Source: Acidimicrobiia bacterium
GTDB lineage: Bacteria; Actinomycetota; Acidimicrobiia; Acidimicrobiales; Aldehydirespiratoraceae
Assembly (NCBI GenBank): GCA_022819505.1
Contig: JAJEHD010000013.1
Span: 248,001-312,000, forward strand
DNA: 64,000 nucleotides
Direction: 5' to 3'
Part shown: positions 49,711 through 58,777 of the stretch, in pieces
Numbering within the stretch: the stretch's first letter is position 1
Layout of the letters: each line of letters begins with the position of its first letter
The notes under the pieces: generated by a model
Databases searched by the model: none
What the model saw: the letters and a program-made list of their open reading frames with translations, nothing else
What the model was told of the DNA's origin: nothing
Program-made: the position numbers and the translations under genes

Positions 49711-50645
49711 CGTCTCTCGCGATCGGTGAAACGCACCGGCGCGGGCCCGGCGGCGCGCTCGGCCAGGCGGCAGAAGGCGCACACCTGAGCGTCGGTGGGC
49801 GACCCGCAGCGCTCGCACGGCGCCAACTCGCCGCGGTCGCGCTCGACCTCGGCCCGGAAGCGGGCCGAGGCCCTGTCCAGGAAGCCGAAGTAGAAGTCGT
49901 GCTTGGCGCCGGGCGACTCGACCTCTATGTCGTTGAGCGCGGCCTTGTAGGCCAGGTGCTTGTTGCCGGCCGCCATGGGGCATTCCTCGACGATGTAGTC
50001 GATCCCCCGCAGCAGGCAGTAGGCCGCGGTCTCCCGCTCGCCCAGGCGTACCAGCGGCTTGATCTTGCGGGGGAAGCCGTCGCGGGCCTCCAGCACCGGC
50101 AGCTGCCGCCCGAGGTACTCGGTCTGCCACCGCAGGGTGTTGCCCATCAGCACGGCCGCCTCGTCGTCGAGATTGTGACCGGTGGCGAGAGCGTCATAGC
50201 CGCCGCGGCGGGCGGCGTCGTCGAAGAGGTGCCGCTTCGACAGACCGCAGGCCGAGCACGGCGCCCTCTTGGCGGCCCGGGCACCGGCGGGAACGTCGAA
50301 GCCGTGGGCCTCGGGCAGGTCGACGGTGTGGAGGGTCAGGCCCCGACTCTCGGCGTACCGGCGGGCGTAGCCCTCGGACTCCTTGCTGTAGTCGCCGATG
50401 CCGAGCCCCAGGTAGAAGCCGTCGACGGCGTAGCCGAGCTCGGTGAGCAGATCCCAAACCGCCAGGCTGTCCTTGCCTCCCGACACCGCCACCAGCACCC
50501 GGTCGCCGTCGGCCAGCATGTCGAAGCGGCGGATGGCCTTGGCCACCTGGTCCCGGCACAGGCGCAGGAAGTGCTCGGTGCAGAAGTTGGCGTTGTGGCG
50601 GCGCACGTCGATCACCGCCGGCCCGCGGCACACCCGGCACTTCAT
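49707..50645 (-). CDS. TtuA/TtcA-type tRNA 2-thiolation PP-loop ATPase
   Basis: 312 residues. N-terminal zinc site ([10 protein letters not shown], then H and C in [10 protein letters not shown]), PP-loop [10 protein letters not shown], the catalytic/Fe-S cysteine segment [12 protein letters not shown] and [12 protein letters not shown], a third cysteine in EECPMA, and a C-terminal zinc finger (CERCGSP...CAFC). This arrangement is that of TtuA, which makes 2-thio-ribothymidine at T54, rather than TtcA, which lacks the zinc fingers. It is flanked by a ubiquitin-like sulfur carrier and by TrmI, both acting on the T-loop. Confidence 0.9.
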   Translation of the reverse strand: MKCRVCRGPAVIDVRRHNANFCTEHFLRLCRDQVAKAIRRFDMLADGDRVLVAVSGGKDSLAVWDLLTELGYAVDGFYLGLGIGDYSKESEGYARRYAESRGLTLHTVDLPEAHGFDVPAGARAAKRAPCSACGLSKRHLFDDAARRGGYDALATGHNLDDEAAVLMGNTLRWQTEYLGRQLPVLEARDGFPRKIKPLVRLGERETAAYCLLRGIDYIVEECPMAAGNKHLAYKAALNDIEVESPGAKHDFYFGFLDRASARFRAEVERDRGELAPCERCGSPTDAQVCAFCRLAERAAGPAPVRFTDRERR

Positions 50646-50866
50646 GCCGGCGCCCCAGCCCGCCCGTCTCCGGCGCCGCCGGAGATCACGCTGCGCACCT
50701 CCACCTCTGAGCGGTCCGGCAGCATCCGGTCGCCCGGCACCAGCTCGCCGTCGCAGATCACGAGATGCGACTCCCGGTTGAGGCCGAGACGGTCGAGGAG
50801 GGCGCGCACCGTCACCGGTCCCTGCACCTCCAGCTCCCTGGTCGGGTTGCGCAGCACGACTCGCAT
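50642..50866 (-). CDS. MoaD/ThiS/TtuB-like ubiquitin-fold sulfur carrier with tail after GG
   Basis: 74 residues. Beta-grasp pattern: [43 protein letters not shown]...[10 protein letters not shown]. Sulfur carriers end in Gly-Gly, which is adenylated and thiocarboxylated. Here ten residues ([10 protein letters not shown]) follow the GG, and they run into the TtuA-like start (ATGA overlap). A protease would have to expose the GG, or the protein works differently. Most likely the sulfur donor for the neighbouring thiolase. Confidence 0.8.
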   Translation of the reverse strand: MRVVLRNPTRELEVQGPVTVRALLDRLGLNRESHLVICDGELVPGDRMLPDRSEVEVRSVISGGAGDGRAGAPA

Positions 50867-50889
50867 CCGAGCTGTGTGCCTGCCAGGGC

Positions 50890-51117
50890 TTAGCCGTCGT
50901 CCGGTTCGACGTTGCGGATCTCGATCCCGGTGGACGGCTCCAGCCGCTCCGACAGCACCGTCATCGGTTCGCGGGGTCCGACCGCCCGCCGCACCACCTT
51001 GACCGCGCTGGTTGCGACGAACGCCGCGAACCAGAACCGCGAGCTGCCGAGCAGGCCCCTTCGCATCGCCTGGCGGCTGATCCAGGCTGCCGCGGTCCGC
51101 CCGCCCAGGGGGCCCAC
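50890..51117 (-). CDS. Small basic protein, possibly membrane-associated
   Basis: 75 residues, GTG start. A short hydrophobic stretch ([23 protein letters not shown]) is followed by an acidic tail ([10 protein letters not shown]). No family recognised. It is the third of three consecutive small genes downstream of the LON-domain gene and ends 23 nt before the sulfur-carrier gene. Confidence 0.5.
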   Translation of the reverse strand: MGPLGGRTAAAWISRQAMRRGLLGSSRFWFAAFVATSAVKVVRRAVGPREPMTVLSERLEPSTGIEIRNVEPDDG

Positions 51118-51120
51118 CGG

Positions 51121-51333
51121 TCAGATCCGCCTTACCTCGACGACTGTCCTGCGGAGCCGGCCGGCCCTGCGCCCCAGCAGGTAGGCGAGGCCGATCAGGA
51201 CACTGGCGGCTGCGGCCGCTCCGTAGGCGACCTTGACGAGCAACGGCTGGGTCTCGCCGTCGATCTCGGCCTGGAGGTCGCGCAGCGCATCCTCCAGCGA
51301 ATCGCGGGTTATCCGCTCGGACTCCGCGCTCAC
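51121..51333 (-). CDS. Small single-helix membrane protein, unknown
   Basis: 70 residues. The GTG overlaps the stop of the holin-like gene. An N-terminal charged helix ([23 protein letters not shown]) precedes one membrane helix ([20 protein letters not shown]) and a basic end ([15 protein letters not shown]). This resembles the small helix-plus-anchor proteins often found beside holin-superfamily III genes in actinobacteria. Confidence 0.6.
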   Translation of the reverse strand: MSAESERITRDSLEDALRDLQAEIDGETQPLLVKVAYGAAAAASVLIGLAYLLGRRAGRLRRTVVEVRRI

Positions 51334-51629
51334 CCGAGTCCCCGCTTGCCGACCTGGCGCACGAGCAGTGCTATCACGCCGCCCAGTGCCGCGACGACGA
51401 TCAGGTACGGGATCCACGAGAGACTCCCGGCGAAGACGGTCCCGGTCTCGGTCTGCAGGGCCCGCAGCAGCGCCAGCATCAGCAGGATCACCCCCACCAC
51501 GAGCGCGAGGCTGCCGGCCAGGCCCATCGAGACCCAACGGCCGGCGCCCTGGAGCGGGCCGAGCAGCTCCTGGCGGGCGTACGCCTTCACCAGGTCCACG
51601 ACTTCTGCTACGCCCTGCCTGCGTGCCAA
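51330..51629 (-). CDS. Actinobacterial holin-superfamily III-like membrane protein
   Basis: 99 residues with two membrane helices ([21 protein letters not shown] and [19 protein letters not shown]) behind an amphipathic N-terminal helix ([17 protein letters not shown]). The layout matches the phage_holin_3_6/DUF1469 group, which in chromosomes is not linked to phage lysis. No other phage gene is near. Coupled to the downstream small gene. Confidence 0.65.
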   Translation of the reverse strand: MARRQGVAEVVDLVKAYARQELLGPLQGAGRWVSMGLAGSLALVVGVILLMLALLRALQTETGTVFAGSLSWIPYLIVVAALGGVIALLVRQVGKRGLG

Positions 51630-51663
51630 GGGTGGGTCCTCCGCGGTCGGTGGACTCCTGACG

Positions 51664-52311
51664 CTACCCGCTGCCGAGCTCGATCCGGGCCCGCAACAGC
51701 TCGGTTGCGTCGGCCACCAGGCGGTGGGCCAGCGCCAGCCTCTCGGTGGCTGTGGGGGTGCTCAACACCTTGAACCGGTCGAACGGTCCCAGCGGGGCCA
51801 GGGCCGCGGCCCGGTAGGAGGCCATGGAGAGGTCCCGGCCCAGCTCGACGGGACCGGGCGCCTCGGCCTCCGCGTGACCCGGATGCCCGATCTGGAGGCG
51901 GAGGGCCAGTACGCGGGCCTCGGTGACCAGTCCGGCGAGCTCGTCGATGGACTCCGGGTCGGCCCTCACGGCGGGCTCCGGCTCGTCGGGCCAGTCCTCG
52001 GTCTCGGCCCAGGGGTGCGGGTCGTCGGCAAGCCACCGCCGGACCCGGATGCGGCGCTGCCCCAGGGCCATCACCAGCAGCCGCCCGTCGGGCACCTGCC
52101 GAGCCTCGACCACGCGGGCCATGGTGGCGACATTGCACCGCACATCGGAGCCACCGACCTCGCGGCCCCGTTCGATCAGCACCACCCCCATCTGCCGGTC
52201 GCCCTCGAGGACGGTTTCGAGCATGGCCAGGTAGCGGGGCTCGAAGACCTGAAGCGGCAGCGGCGATCCGGGCAGCAGGACCGTCTGGAGCGCGAACATA
52301 GGAGTGGCCAT
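51664..52311 (-). CDS. LON N-terminal (substrate-binding) domain protein
   Basis: 215 residues. PUA-like LON_substr_bdg domain: MFALQTVLLPGSPLPLQVFEPRYLAML, ...MGVVLIERGREVGG, CNVATMARVVEARQVPDGRLLVMALGQRRIRV. No AAA or protease domain follows, so it is a stand-alone member that may bind unfolded peptides. It lies 15 nt after the carboxypeptidase gene on the same strand. Confidence 0.88.
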   Translation of the reverse strand: MATPMFALQTVLLPGSPLPLQVFEPRYLAMLETVLEGDRQMGVVLIERGREVGGSDVRCNVATMARVVEARQVPDGRLLVMALGQRRIRVRRWLADDPHPWAETEDWPDEPEPAVRADPESIDELAGLVTEARVLALRLQIGHPGHAEAEAPGPVELGRDLSMASYRAAALAPLGPFDRFKVLSTPTATERLALAHRLVADATELLRARIELGSG

Positions 52312-52326
52312 CTCGTCTGCTCGCGG

Positions 52327-53922
52327 CTATTCGCCGTCGGCCTGATCCGGGGTCGGAGCCACCACCGGCCGCCTCGCCGGCGCCGGATGCAGCGCCGCGT
52401 CCGCGGAGGACGGACCGTACGGGTGGCCGGACACCGCCCTGATCAGACCCTGCTGCAGGTCGTTGCAGGTGCTCAGGAACAAGCTCTCGCGGTTGGCGAT
52501 CAGCGAGAACGTGAGCACGTCGCCGTTGCGGGCCACGGTCACTCCTGCCAGCGCCGACACATCGTTGAGAGTCCCGGTCTTGGCCCACACCGTGCGGGAC
52601 AGGGGACTCTGCCCGTCGGGGCCCGCGCCGGCGCCTGCAGCCGGCTCGAGGCCGGCGTCGCAGTCGCGGAGGGTCCCGCTCTCCCCCACCACGGCCAGGC
52701 CCCTGACGAGCGGCGAGTCCGGACCGGCCCGAAGGAGCAGCTCGGCGACAAGGTCGCAGGTCAGCCGATTGTGAACCGACAGGCCCGAGCCGTCGGCGAT
52801 GACGATCCCGGCGGTCTGAACACCCAGGAGCCGCTCCAGCACGTCCTGCACGCCCTGGACCGCCTCGGCCCGGGCCGATCCCGACAGCCGCCTGCCGATC
52901 TCCTTGAGCAGCATCTCGGCGGTGGTGTTGTCGGAGTTTCGCAGCATGCGAGCAACGATCTCCGCCATCGGCGGCGACTCGACGGTGGCGAGGGAGCGAA
53001 GCTCCGACAGCGGGGGCGCAGTCCCCTTGAGGGCATCGGCGGACACGCCGACTCCCCGAGCCTCGATCAGTCCGTCCAGTACCTGGGCCGCATGGAGGGC
53101 GGGGTCCTGGGCCCGCACGTTCTGGCTCCGGCTGGCGGAGTCGGCCGAGGGCGGGAAGGAGACGTAGCCGTCGTTCAGCAGCAGCGCGGAGAGCGGGCCG
53201 ACCTGGTTGTTGTTGACGTAGGACCGCTTCCAGACGGCGCCGGCGTCGGGCTCCGCGACCTGGGTCGTGTAGTCCCGCTCCGCCTCGGGGAAGCGGGACT
53301 CGTCGGCCACGACGCCCCCCTCGACGGTGAGGATGCCCTGCGCTCGCAGGGCCGCGGCCGCTTCGACCGCCAACTCGGTGAAGTCGGTGTGGACGATGGG
53401 CTGGTCGAAGCGCCTCACGTAGGCGAGCGTTGACAAGACGGGGTCGCCCCCTCCCACCAGGTAGATGTCGCCTGCGAGTACGCCGTCGGCGGCTGTGCTC
53501 AGCGCGTCGGCGCGGACGAGCACCTCGGTGGTGTAGGTCGCGGCCGGACCTGCGATCTCGAGGATCGCGGCCGCGGTGACGACCTTCATCAACGAGGCCG
53601 GCACCATCAGCTCATCGGCCCGTTCCGACACAACGGGCGCCGCGCCGCGGTAGACGGCTAGGCACGTCTGCGGCGGTGCGCTCGGCTCCTCGACCACGCC
53701 GGAGAGCCTCTCGAGCAGGCGGGTCCGGGTCACGGGCGCCGAGACCCATCCCGGTGTGCGGCGCACGCTGAGCATCGGCGTGGCCACGACCATCTCGGGA
53801 GGACCGGTCTCGGTGATCCATCCCGGGTCGGAGGAGGCGTCGGTACGCCGAGCCTGGACGAACGAGCCGACCGCGGTGGTCAGCAGGGCCGCCAGCAGGA
53901 TCGACACCAGGATCCGACGCAT
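52327..53922 (-). CDS. dacB: D-alanyl-D-alanine carboxypeptidase/endopeptidase (PBP4 type)
   Basis: 531 residues. ATG 53922 gives a signal sequence (RRILVSILLAALLTTAVGSFVQA). The peptidase S13 motifs are in place: SLMK (S-x-x-K) after MVPA, SDN in LRNSDNTTAEM, and KTG in WAKTGTLNDVS. A large insert domain (about 150-300) between the first two motifs is typical of PBP4. It trims or cleaves peptidoglycan cross-links outside the membrane. A TACCAT box (53931-53936) lies 8 nt before the ATG. Confidence 0.92.
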   Translation of the reverse strand: MRRILVSILLAALLTTAVGSFVQARRTDASSDPGWITETGPPEMVVATPMLSVRRTPGWVSAPVTRTRLLERLSGVVEEPSAPPQTCLAVYRGAAPVVSERADELMVPASLMKVVTAAAILEIAGPAATYTTEVLVRADALSTAADGVLAGDIYLVGGGDPVLSTLAYVRRFDQPIVHTDFTELAVEAAAALRAQGILTVEGGVVADESRFPEAERDYTTQVAEPDAGAVWKRSYVNNNQVGPLSALLLNDGYVSFPPSADSASRSQNVRAQDPALHAAQVLDGLIEARGVGVSADALKGTAPPLSELRSLATVESPPMAEIVARMLRNSDNTTAEMLLKEIGRRLSGSARAEAVQGVQDVLERLLGVQTAGIVIADGSGLSVHNRLTCDLVAELLLRAGPDSPLVRGLAVVGESGTLRDCDAGLEPAAGAGAGPDGQSPLSRTVWAKTGTLNDVSALAGVTVARNGDVLTFSLIANRESLFLSTCNDLQQGLIRAVSGHPYGPSSADAALHPAPARRPVVAPTPDQADGE

Positions 53923-53966
53923 CGCCAAGAATGGTACGCCGCGCGTGCCAGCGGGCTCACCCATCC

Positions 53967-54052
53967 AGAGGCCGAGCGGCTGGCGGCGAGCCCAGCCCAT
54001 ACGGACGAGGCCGTGGCCCGAGCGGCCCGTGAGCGCAGCGAACTAGAGCGGG
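53967..54052 (+). repeat. Dispersed intergenic repeat, copy C
   Basis: Begins agaggccgagcggctggcg, contains agcccatacggacgaggccg and the block gtggcccgagcggcccgtga, and ends gcgcagcgaactagagcggg. Lies between the minus-strand carboxypeptidase and the plus-strand gene at 54123. Confidence 0.85.
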
Positions 54053-54080
54053 AGACCGGGGCGCCTGTTCGAAGTCCTCC

Positions 54081-54116
54081 TACACTGCCGCCAAATCCGC
54101 TCGTGCCTCCGGAGAG
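54081..54116 (+). promoter_or_regulatory. Putative promoter and ribosome site for the 54123 gene
   Basis: TACACT (54081-54086) is a plausible -10; CCGGAGAG (54109-54116) lies 6 nt before the ATG. The -35 is not clear. Confidence 0.35.
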
Positions 54117-54122
54117 CCGACT

Positions 54123-54509
54123 ATGGACATCGTGGCCGCCCTGTTCATCGACGACATCCAGCTCCGCCAGGTGCCGGGACCGTCCACCCGCATCGACCTC
54201 ACCGGGGTGCAGTTCTCGGCAGCTGCGCCCACCGAAGTCCCTCTGGTGTGGGCCCCCCATCTGGTGGTAATCGTGCGCTGTGCGCCCGACGAGTCGGGCG
54301 TCGGGGCCCTGGAGGTGGCGTACTTCCGGGGCGACGAGCGCATCGCTCGCAACGTGCAACCCCTGCAGGTGGAGCCGGGCAAGTTCAACTACCGGCTGGT
54401 GCGGGCCGAGCTCGAGTTCGCCGACTACGGCACGGTCGAGGCCCGGGCCCGCATCGACGCCGGACCCATCATGGTGGTGCCCTACACCCTCCTGCCGCCC
54501 CCTGCATGA
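54123..54509 (+). CDS. Small beta-rich protein of unknown function
   Basis: 128 residues: MDIVAALFIDDIQLRQVPGPSTRIDL, then alternating hydrophobic strands (PHLVVIVRCAPDE, ALEVAYFRGDERIARNV, YRLVRAELEFADYGTVEAR). No signal peptide or membrane helix. The pattern suggests a single beta-sandwich domain, perhaps like the DUF6941 group, but I cannot confirm it. It is flanked on both sides by copies of the dispersed repeat (C and D). Confidence 0.6.
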   Translation: MDIVAALFIDDIQLRQVPGPSTRIDLTGVQFSAAAPTEVPLVWAPHLVVIVRCAPDESGVGALEVAYFRGDERIARNVQPLQVEPGKFNYRLVRAELEFADYGTVEARARIDAGPIMVVPYTLLPPPA

Positions 54510-54562
54510 GAGGCCGCGCCGGGCCGCCCCACGGGTCGTTCCCCCCGCCGGTGGCATGTTCC

Positions 54563-54651
54563 GGAGGCCGAGCGGGCGGGCGAGCATTTTCGGCCCATAT
54601 GGGCGAGGCCGTGGCCCGAGCGGCCCGTGAGCGCAAGCGAACAAGAGCGGG
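54563..54651 (+). repeat. Dispersed intergenic repeat, copy D
   Basis: Begins ggaggccgagcgggcgggcg, contains cggcccatatgggcgaggcc, then gtggcccgagcggcccgtga, and ends gcgcaagcgaacaagagcgg. Only about 510 bp separate copies C and D. The rest of the spacer to 54744 holds a possible -10 (TATGGT, 54699-54704). Confidence 0.85.
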
Positions 54652-54743
54652 AAACACGACGCCAGATCGCAAGACGCTTTGTGCGGGTGCGGATGTTCTA
54701 TGGTGAGCCGGCGGCAGGCATCCGGCGACGGGCGGGAGGGTCC

Positions 54744-56717
54744 GTGACTCCCATCGAGCGGCTCGGCATCAACGTCATCAAGGCGCTGGCCATGGACGCG
54801 CCCCACGCGGCCCGCTCGGGCCACCAGGGGACGGCCATGGCCCTGGCCCCGCTGGCCCACGTTCTGTGGACCCGGGTCATGCGCTATGACGCCCAGCGGC
54901 CGGACTGGCCCGACCGTGACCGGTTCGTGCTGAGCGCGGGCCACGCCTCAATCCTGCAGTACGCCATGCTCTACCTCACCGGCCACGGTCTGACGCTCGA
55001 CGACATCAAGGATTTCCGCCAGTGGGGATCGGCCACGCCGGGCCATCCCGAGGCCGGCTGCACTCCGGGTGTGGAGGTGACCACCGGTCCGCTCGGCCAG
55101 GGCATCGCCAACGCGGTGGGCATGGCCATCGCCGAGAGCCAACTGCGCACCCGCTTCGGCACCGAGATCTGCGACCACCGGATCTTCGTGATCGCCGGTG
55201 ACGGCGACCTGTCGGAGGGCGTCAGCCACGAGGCGGCCTCCCTGGCGGGCCATCTCGGCCTGGGCCGGCTCGTGGTCGTCTACGACGACAACGAGGTCAC
55301 CATCGACGGAGGCACCGACCTAGCGCTGTCCGACGACGCCGCGGCCCGCTTCCGGTCCTACGGCTGGCACGTCATCGAACTCGGTGAGGCCGCCGAGGAC
55401 CTGGACGCGCTGGAGTCGGGCCTGCGCGACGCGGCCGCCGACGAGGACCGGCCCTCGCTGGTGATCCTGCGGTCGGAGATCGCCGCACCCGCGCCCCAGA
55501 CGTCGGGCACCCCCGCGGCCCACGGCTACGCCATCTTCGACGAGGAGATCGCCGAGACCAAGAGGCTGATGGGCCTGCCCGCCGGCGAGTCGTTCCACGT
55601 GCCCTCCGAGGTGGTCGCCTACTACCGGGAGGCGGGCACGGCAGGCCAGGCGGAGCGCTTCGCCTGGGAGGCGAGGGCCGCCGCCTTCGACGGAGACCGC
55701 TCCGCCCTGGAGGCGTGCCTGGCCGCGACGGGCCGTCCCGGCTGGGAGGATGCGCTCCCCGCATTCGAACCGGGCCAGTCGATGGCCACCCGCAAAGCCT
55801 CCAACGTCACGCTGCAGGCCCTCCTGCCGGAAGTCCCCGGGCTCACCGGCGGCGGGGCCGACCTCACGGGCAACACGGGCACGGTCCTGGCCGACAGCGG
55901 CGTGTTCTCGGCCGGCGGCCCGGGAGGACGCCAGATCTACTTCGGGGTGCGAGAGCACGCCATGGGGGCCGTCGCCAACGGCATGGCCCTGCACGGCGGC
56001 GCCATACCGGTGGTAGGGACGTTCCTGGTGTTCGCCGACTACATGCGGCCCGCGGTGCGGCTGGCCGCCCTGTCGGAGGCCAAGGTCGTCTTCGTGTGGA
56101 GCCACGACTCGGTCGGCGTGGGCGAGGACGGCCCCACCCACCAGCCCGTGGAGCACGTGGCCTCGCTGCGAGCCATACCGGACCTGACGGTGATCAGGCC
56201 CGCCGACGCCACCGAGACGGTGGGGGCATGGCGGGTGGCGCTGGAGTCCGGCGGACCGACCGCGCTAATCCTCACCCGCCAGGGAGTGCCCGTGCTCGAG
56301 GGCACCCGAGCCGAGTCGGTGGCTGCGGGGGGTTACACCGTCCTCGAGCCCGACGAACCCAGCATCACCCTGGTGGGCACGGGCAGCGAGGTGTCGGTCT
56401 GCTGCGACGCGGCCGACCTGCTGGCCGCCGACGGGATCTCGGCCCGGGTGGTGTCGCTGCCGTCATGGGAGCTGTTCGCCCAGCAGCCCTACTCCGAGCA
56501 GGCCCGCGTGCTCCGGCCTGACCTGCCGTCGCTCTCGGTGGAGGCGGGCACCACGATGGGATGGAGCCGCTGGACCGACGAGGCGGTGGGCATCGACCGC
56601 TTCGGCGCCTCGGCGCCGGGGGCGCAGGTGATGGAGAAGCTCGGCATCTCCGCCCCCAATGTGGCCGCCAGGGCCCGGGCCCTGGTGGAGGGCTCAATGT
56701 CCCGGGCGGCGCTGTGA
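54744..56717 (+). CDS. tkt: Transketolase
   Basis: 657 residues. ThDP-dependent transfer of two-carbon units in the pentose phosphate pathway. Motifs: ARSGHQGTAMALAPLAHVLW, GHPEAGCTPGVEVTTGPLGQG, the ThDP/Mg motif GDGDLSEGVSHEAASLAGHLGLGRLVVVYDDN, the catalytic Glu in YFGVREHAMG, and GVGEDGPTHQPVEHV. GTG start behind GGGAGGG; the frame extends upstream, but there it covers repeat copy D. Transaldolase follows 22 nt later. Confidence 0.94.
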   Translation: MTPIERLGINVIKALAMDAPHAARSGHQGTAMALAPLAHVLWTRVMRYDAQRPDWPDRDRFVLSAGHASILQYAMLYLTGHGLTLDDIKDFRQWGSATPGHPEAGCTPGVEVTTGPLGQGIANAVGMAIAESQLRTRFGTEICDHRIFVIAGDGDLSEGVSHEAASLAGHLGLGRLVVVYDDNEVTIDGGTDLALSDDAAARFRSYGWHVIELGEAAEDLDALESGLRDAAADEDRPSLVILRSEIAAPAPQTSGTPAAHGYAIFDEEIAETKRLMGLPAGESFHVPSEVVAYYREAGTAGQAERFAWEARAAAFDGDRSALEACLAATGRPGWEDALPAFEPGQSMATRKASNVTLQALLPEVPGLTGGGADLTGNTGTVLADSGVFSAGGPGGRQIYFGVREHAMGAVANGMALHGGAIPVVGTFLVFADYMRPAVRLAALSEAKVVFVWSHDSVGVGEDGPTHQPVEHVASLRAIPDLTVIRPADATETVGAWRVALESGGPTALILTRQGVPVLEGTRAESVAAGGYTVLEPDEPSITLVGTGSEVSVCCDAADLLAADGISARVVSLPSWELFAQQPYSEQARVLRPDLPSLSVEAGTTMGWSRWTDEAVGIDRFGASAPGAQVMEKLGISAPNVAARARALVEGSMSRAAL

Positions 56718-56739
56718 GACCGGCGAGGAGGCCCCCGAA

Positions 56740-57855
56740 ATGACCGCGACCACCAGATTGCAGGACCTCTACGCCCGGTGCGGGCAGAGTCCCTGGCTCG
56801 ACAACATCCGGCGGGGCTGGATCACCGGGGGCGACCTGAACGACTGGGTCCAGCAGGGCGTCAGGGGTCTGACCTCCAATCCGTCGATATTCCAGAAGGC
56901 CATCGCCGCGGGTGCCGACTACGACGACGAGTTCCGCTCGGCCATCGCCGACGGCCTCGACGTCGAGTCCTCCTACTGGCGCCTGGTCACCTCCGACATC
57001 GCTGCGGCGGCCGAGATCCTGCGTCCCGTCTACGACACGTCAGGCGGGCTCGATGGATTCGTGTCGGTGGAGGTCGCCCCCAATCTGGCCCGTGACCCGG
57101 CCGCCACCGAGGCCGCAGCCCGCGACCTGCACGAACGGCTGGCCGTTCCCAACCTCTATGTGAAGATCCCCGGCACCGCCGAGGGCCTTGAGCCCATCTC
57201 CACGATGATCTCGGAAGGGCGCAGCATAAACGTCACGTTGATCTTCAGCGTCGACCGCTACCTGGAGGTAGCCGAGGCCTATATCTCAGGACTCGAGCAG
57301 GCCCAGGGCGACCTGTCGAGGGTGTCCAGCGTGGCCTCATTCTTCGTGTCCAGGATCGACACCGAGGTGGACCGCCGCCTCGACGCCATCGGCACCCCCG
57401 AGGCGCTTGACCTGAGGGGCCGTGCGGCCGTCGCCTGCGCCAAAGTGGCGTACTCACACTTCCAGCGGCTCTACGCCGAGCCTCGCTGGGCGGCTCTGGC
57501 CGCCCGGGGCGCCCGGCCCCAGCGGCTGCTGTGGGCCAGCACATCGACCAAGAACCCGGCCTACCCGGACACGCTCTACGTCGACGGCCTTATCGGCCCC
57601 GACACGGTGAACACCCTGCCCGACGCCACGCTGGAGGCATTCGAGGACCACGGCTCGGTCGAGCCAACCCTCGCCGCCGGGCTCGACGAGGCCATCGACG
57701 TGCTCGATCGGCTCGCGGCCGTTGGCGTGGATCTCGACTCGGTGACGGCCCAACTCGAGGACGAGGGCGTGGCCGCGTTCACCAAGAGCTTCGACGAGTT
57801 GCTGGGCGTTCTCAGTGACAAGGCCAACGAGCTCCAAGCCGCGTCCCGCCGCTAG
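56740..57855 (+). CDS. tal: Transaldolase
   Basis: 371 residues, the longer actinobacterial/cyanobacterial type. [13 protein letters not shown] and [13 protein letters not shown] open the barrel; the Schiff-base lysine is in [23 protein letters not shown] and [14 protein letters not shown] complete the signature. It moves dihydroxyacetone units between sedoheptulose-7-phosphate and glyceraldehyde-3-phosphate. GAGGAGG upstream of the ATG. Confidence 0.95.
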   Translation: MTATTRLQDLYARCGQSPWLDNIRRGWITGGDLNDWVQQGVRGLTSNPSIFQKAIAAGADYDDEFRSAIADGLDVESSYWRLVTSDIAAAAEILRPVYDTSGGLDGFVSVEVAPNLARDPAATEAAARDLHERLAVPNLYVKIPGTAEGLEPISTMISEGRSINVTLIFSVDRYLEVAEAYISGLEQAQGDLSRVSSVASFFVSRIDTEVDRRLDAIGTPEALDLRGRAAVACAKVAYSHFQRLYAEPRWAALAARGARPQRLLWASTSTKNPAYPDTLYVDGLIGPDTVNTLPDATLEAFEDHGSVEPTLAAGLDEAIDVLDRLAAVGVDLDSVTAQLEDEGVAAFTKSFDELLGVLSDKANELQAASRR

Positions 57856-57874
57856 TTCATTTAGCCTGCCCGCG

Positions 57875-58777
57875 GTGGTGGAGCGGGACCGTCTGCAGCG
57901 CCTCGAGGACGAGAGCGTCCACATCATCCGGGAGGTCGCCGCGCAGTTCCTCAGACCGGTGATGCTGTACTCGATCGGCAAGGACAGCTCGGTGATGCTG
58001 CACTTGGCCCGCAAGGCCTTCCATCCCGGACCGGTCCCCTTCCCGCTGCTGCACGTGGACACCACCTGGAAGTTCTCGGCGATGATCGCCTTCCGGGACC
58101 GCATGGCCGGCGAGATCGGTTTCGAGCTGATCGTGCACACCAACCAGGACGGGCTGGCCGCGGGAATCAACCCGTTCGACCACGGATCAGCCCACTACAC
58201 CGACGTCATGAAGACCCAGGCCCTCAAGCAGGCCCTCGACGCGGGGCGTTTCGACGCCGCCTTCGGCGGGGCTCGGCGCGACGAGGAGCGCTCACGAGCC
58301 AAGGAGCGGGTGTTCAGCTTCCGGGACGGCCAGCACCGCTGGGATCCCAAGAACCAGCGGCCCGAGCTGTGGAATCACTACAACGGCCGGGTCCGTAGCG
58401 GGGAGAGCATCCGCGTGTTCCCTCTGAGCAACTGGACCGAACTGGACGTGTGGCACTACATCGGGGCCAACGAGATCGAGATAGTGCCGCTGTACCTCGC
58501 CGCGCCCCGGCCGGTGGTGGAACGCGACGGCACGCTGTTGATGGTGGACGACGAGCGCTTCCGGTTCGAGGCGGGCGAGCGGCCCGAGACGCGGTCGGTG
58601 CGCTTCCGCACGCTCGGCTGCTACCCCCTGACCGGAGCCGTCGAATCGACGGCCGCCACCGTGGCCGAGGTGGTGGCCGAGATGGCAGCGGCCACCCGCT
58701 CCGAGCGGGAGGGCCGAGTCATCGACCACGACCAGTCGGGATCCATGGAGCACAAGAAGCGCGAGGGCTACTTCTGA
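57875..58777 (+). CDS. cysD: Sulfate adenylyltransferase subunit 2
   Basis: 300 residues. PP-loop [54 protein letters not shown] and the C-terminal [16 protein letters not shown] are typical of CysD, which makes APS from sulfate and ATP with CysN. Chosen start: GTG 57875, 7 nt after TAGCCT (57862-57867), a leaderless arrangement; GTG 57878 is equally possible. Its stop overlaps the cysNC ATG by one base. Confidence 0.93.
   Translation: MVERDRLQRLEDESVHIIREVAAQFLRPVMLYSIGKDSSVMLHLARKAFHPGPVPFPLLHVDTTWKFSAMIAFRDRMAGEIGFELIVHTNQDGLAAGINPFDHGSAHYTDVMKTQALKQALDAGRFDAAFGGARRDEERSRAKERVFSFRDGQHRWDPKNQRPELWNHYNGRVRSGESIRVFPLSNWTELDVWHYIGANEIEIVPLYLAAPRPVVERDGTLLMVDDERFRFEAGERPETRSVRFRTLGCYPLTGAVESTAATVAEVVAEMAAATRSEREGRVIDHDQSGSMEHKKREGYF

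Noticed and set aside
51330..51629. Prophage remnant suggested by the holin-like gene
   Set aside because: No endolysin, integrase or structural gene is near; this membrane family is chromosomal in many actinobacteria.
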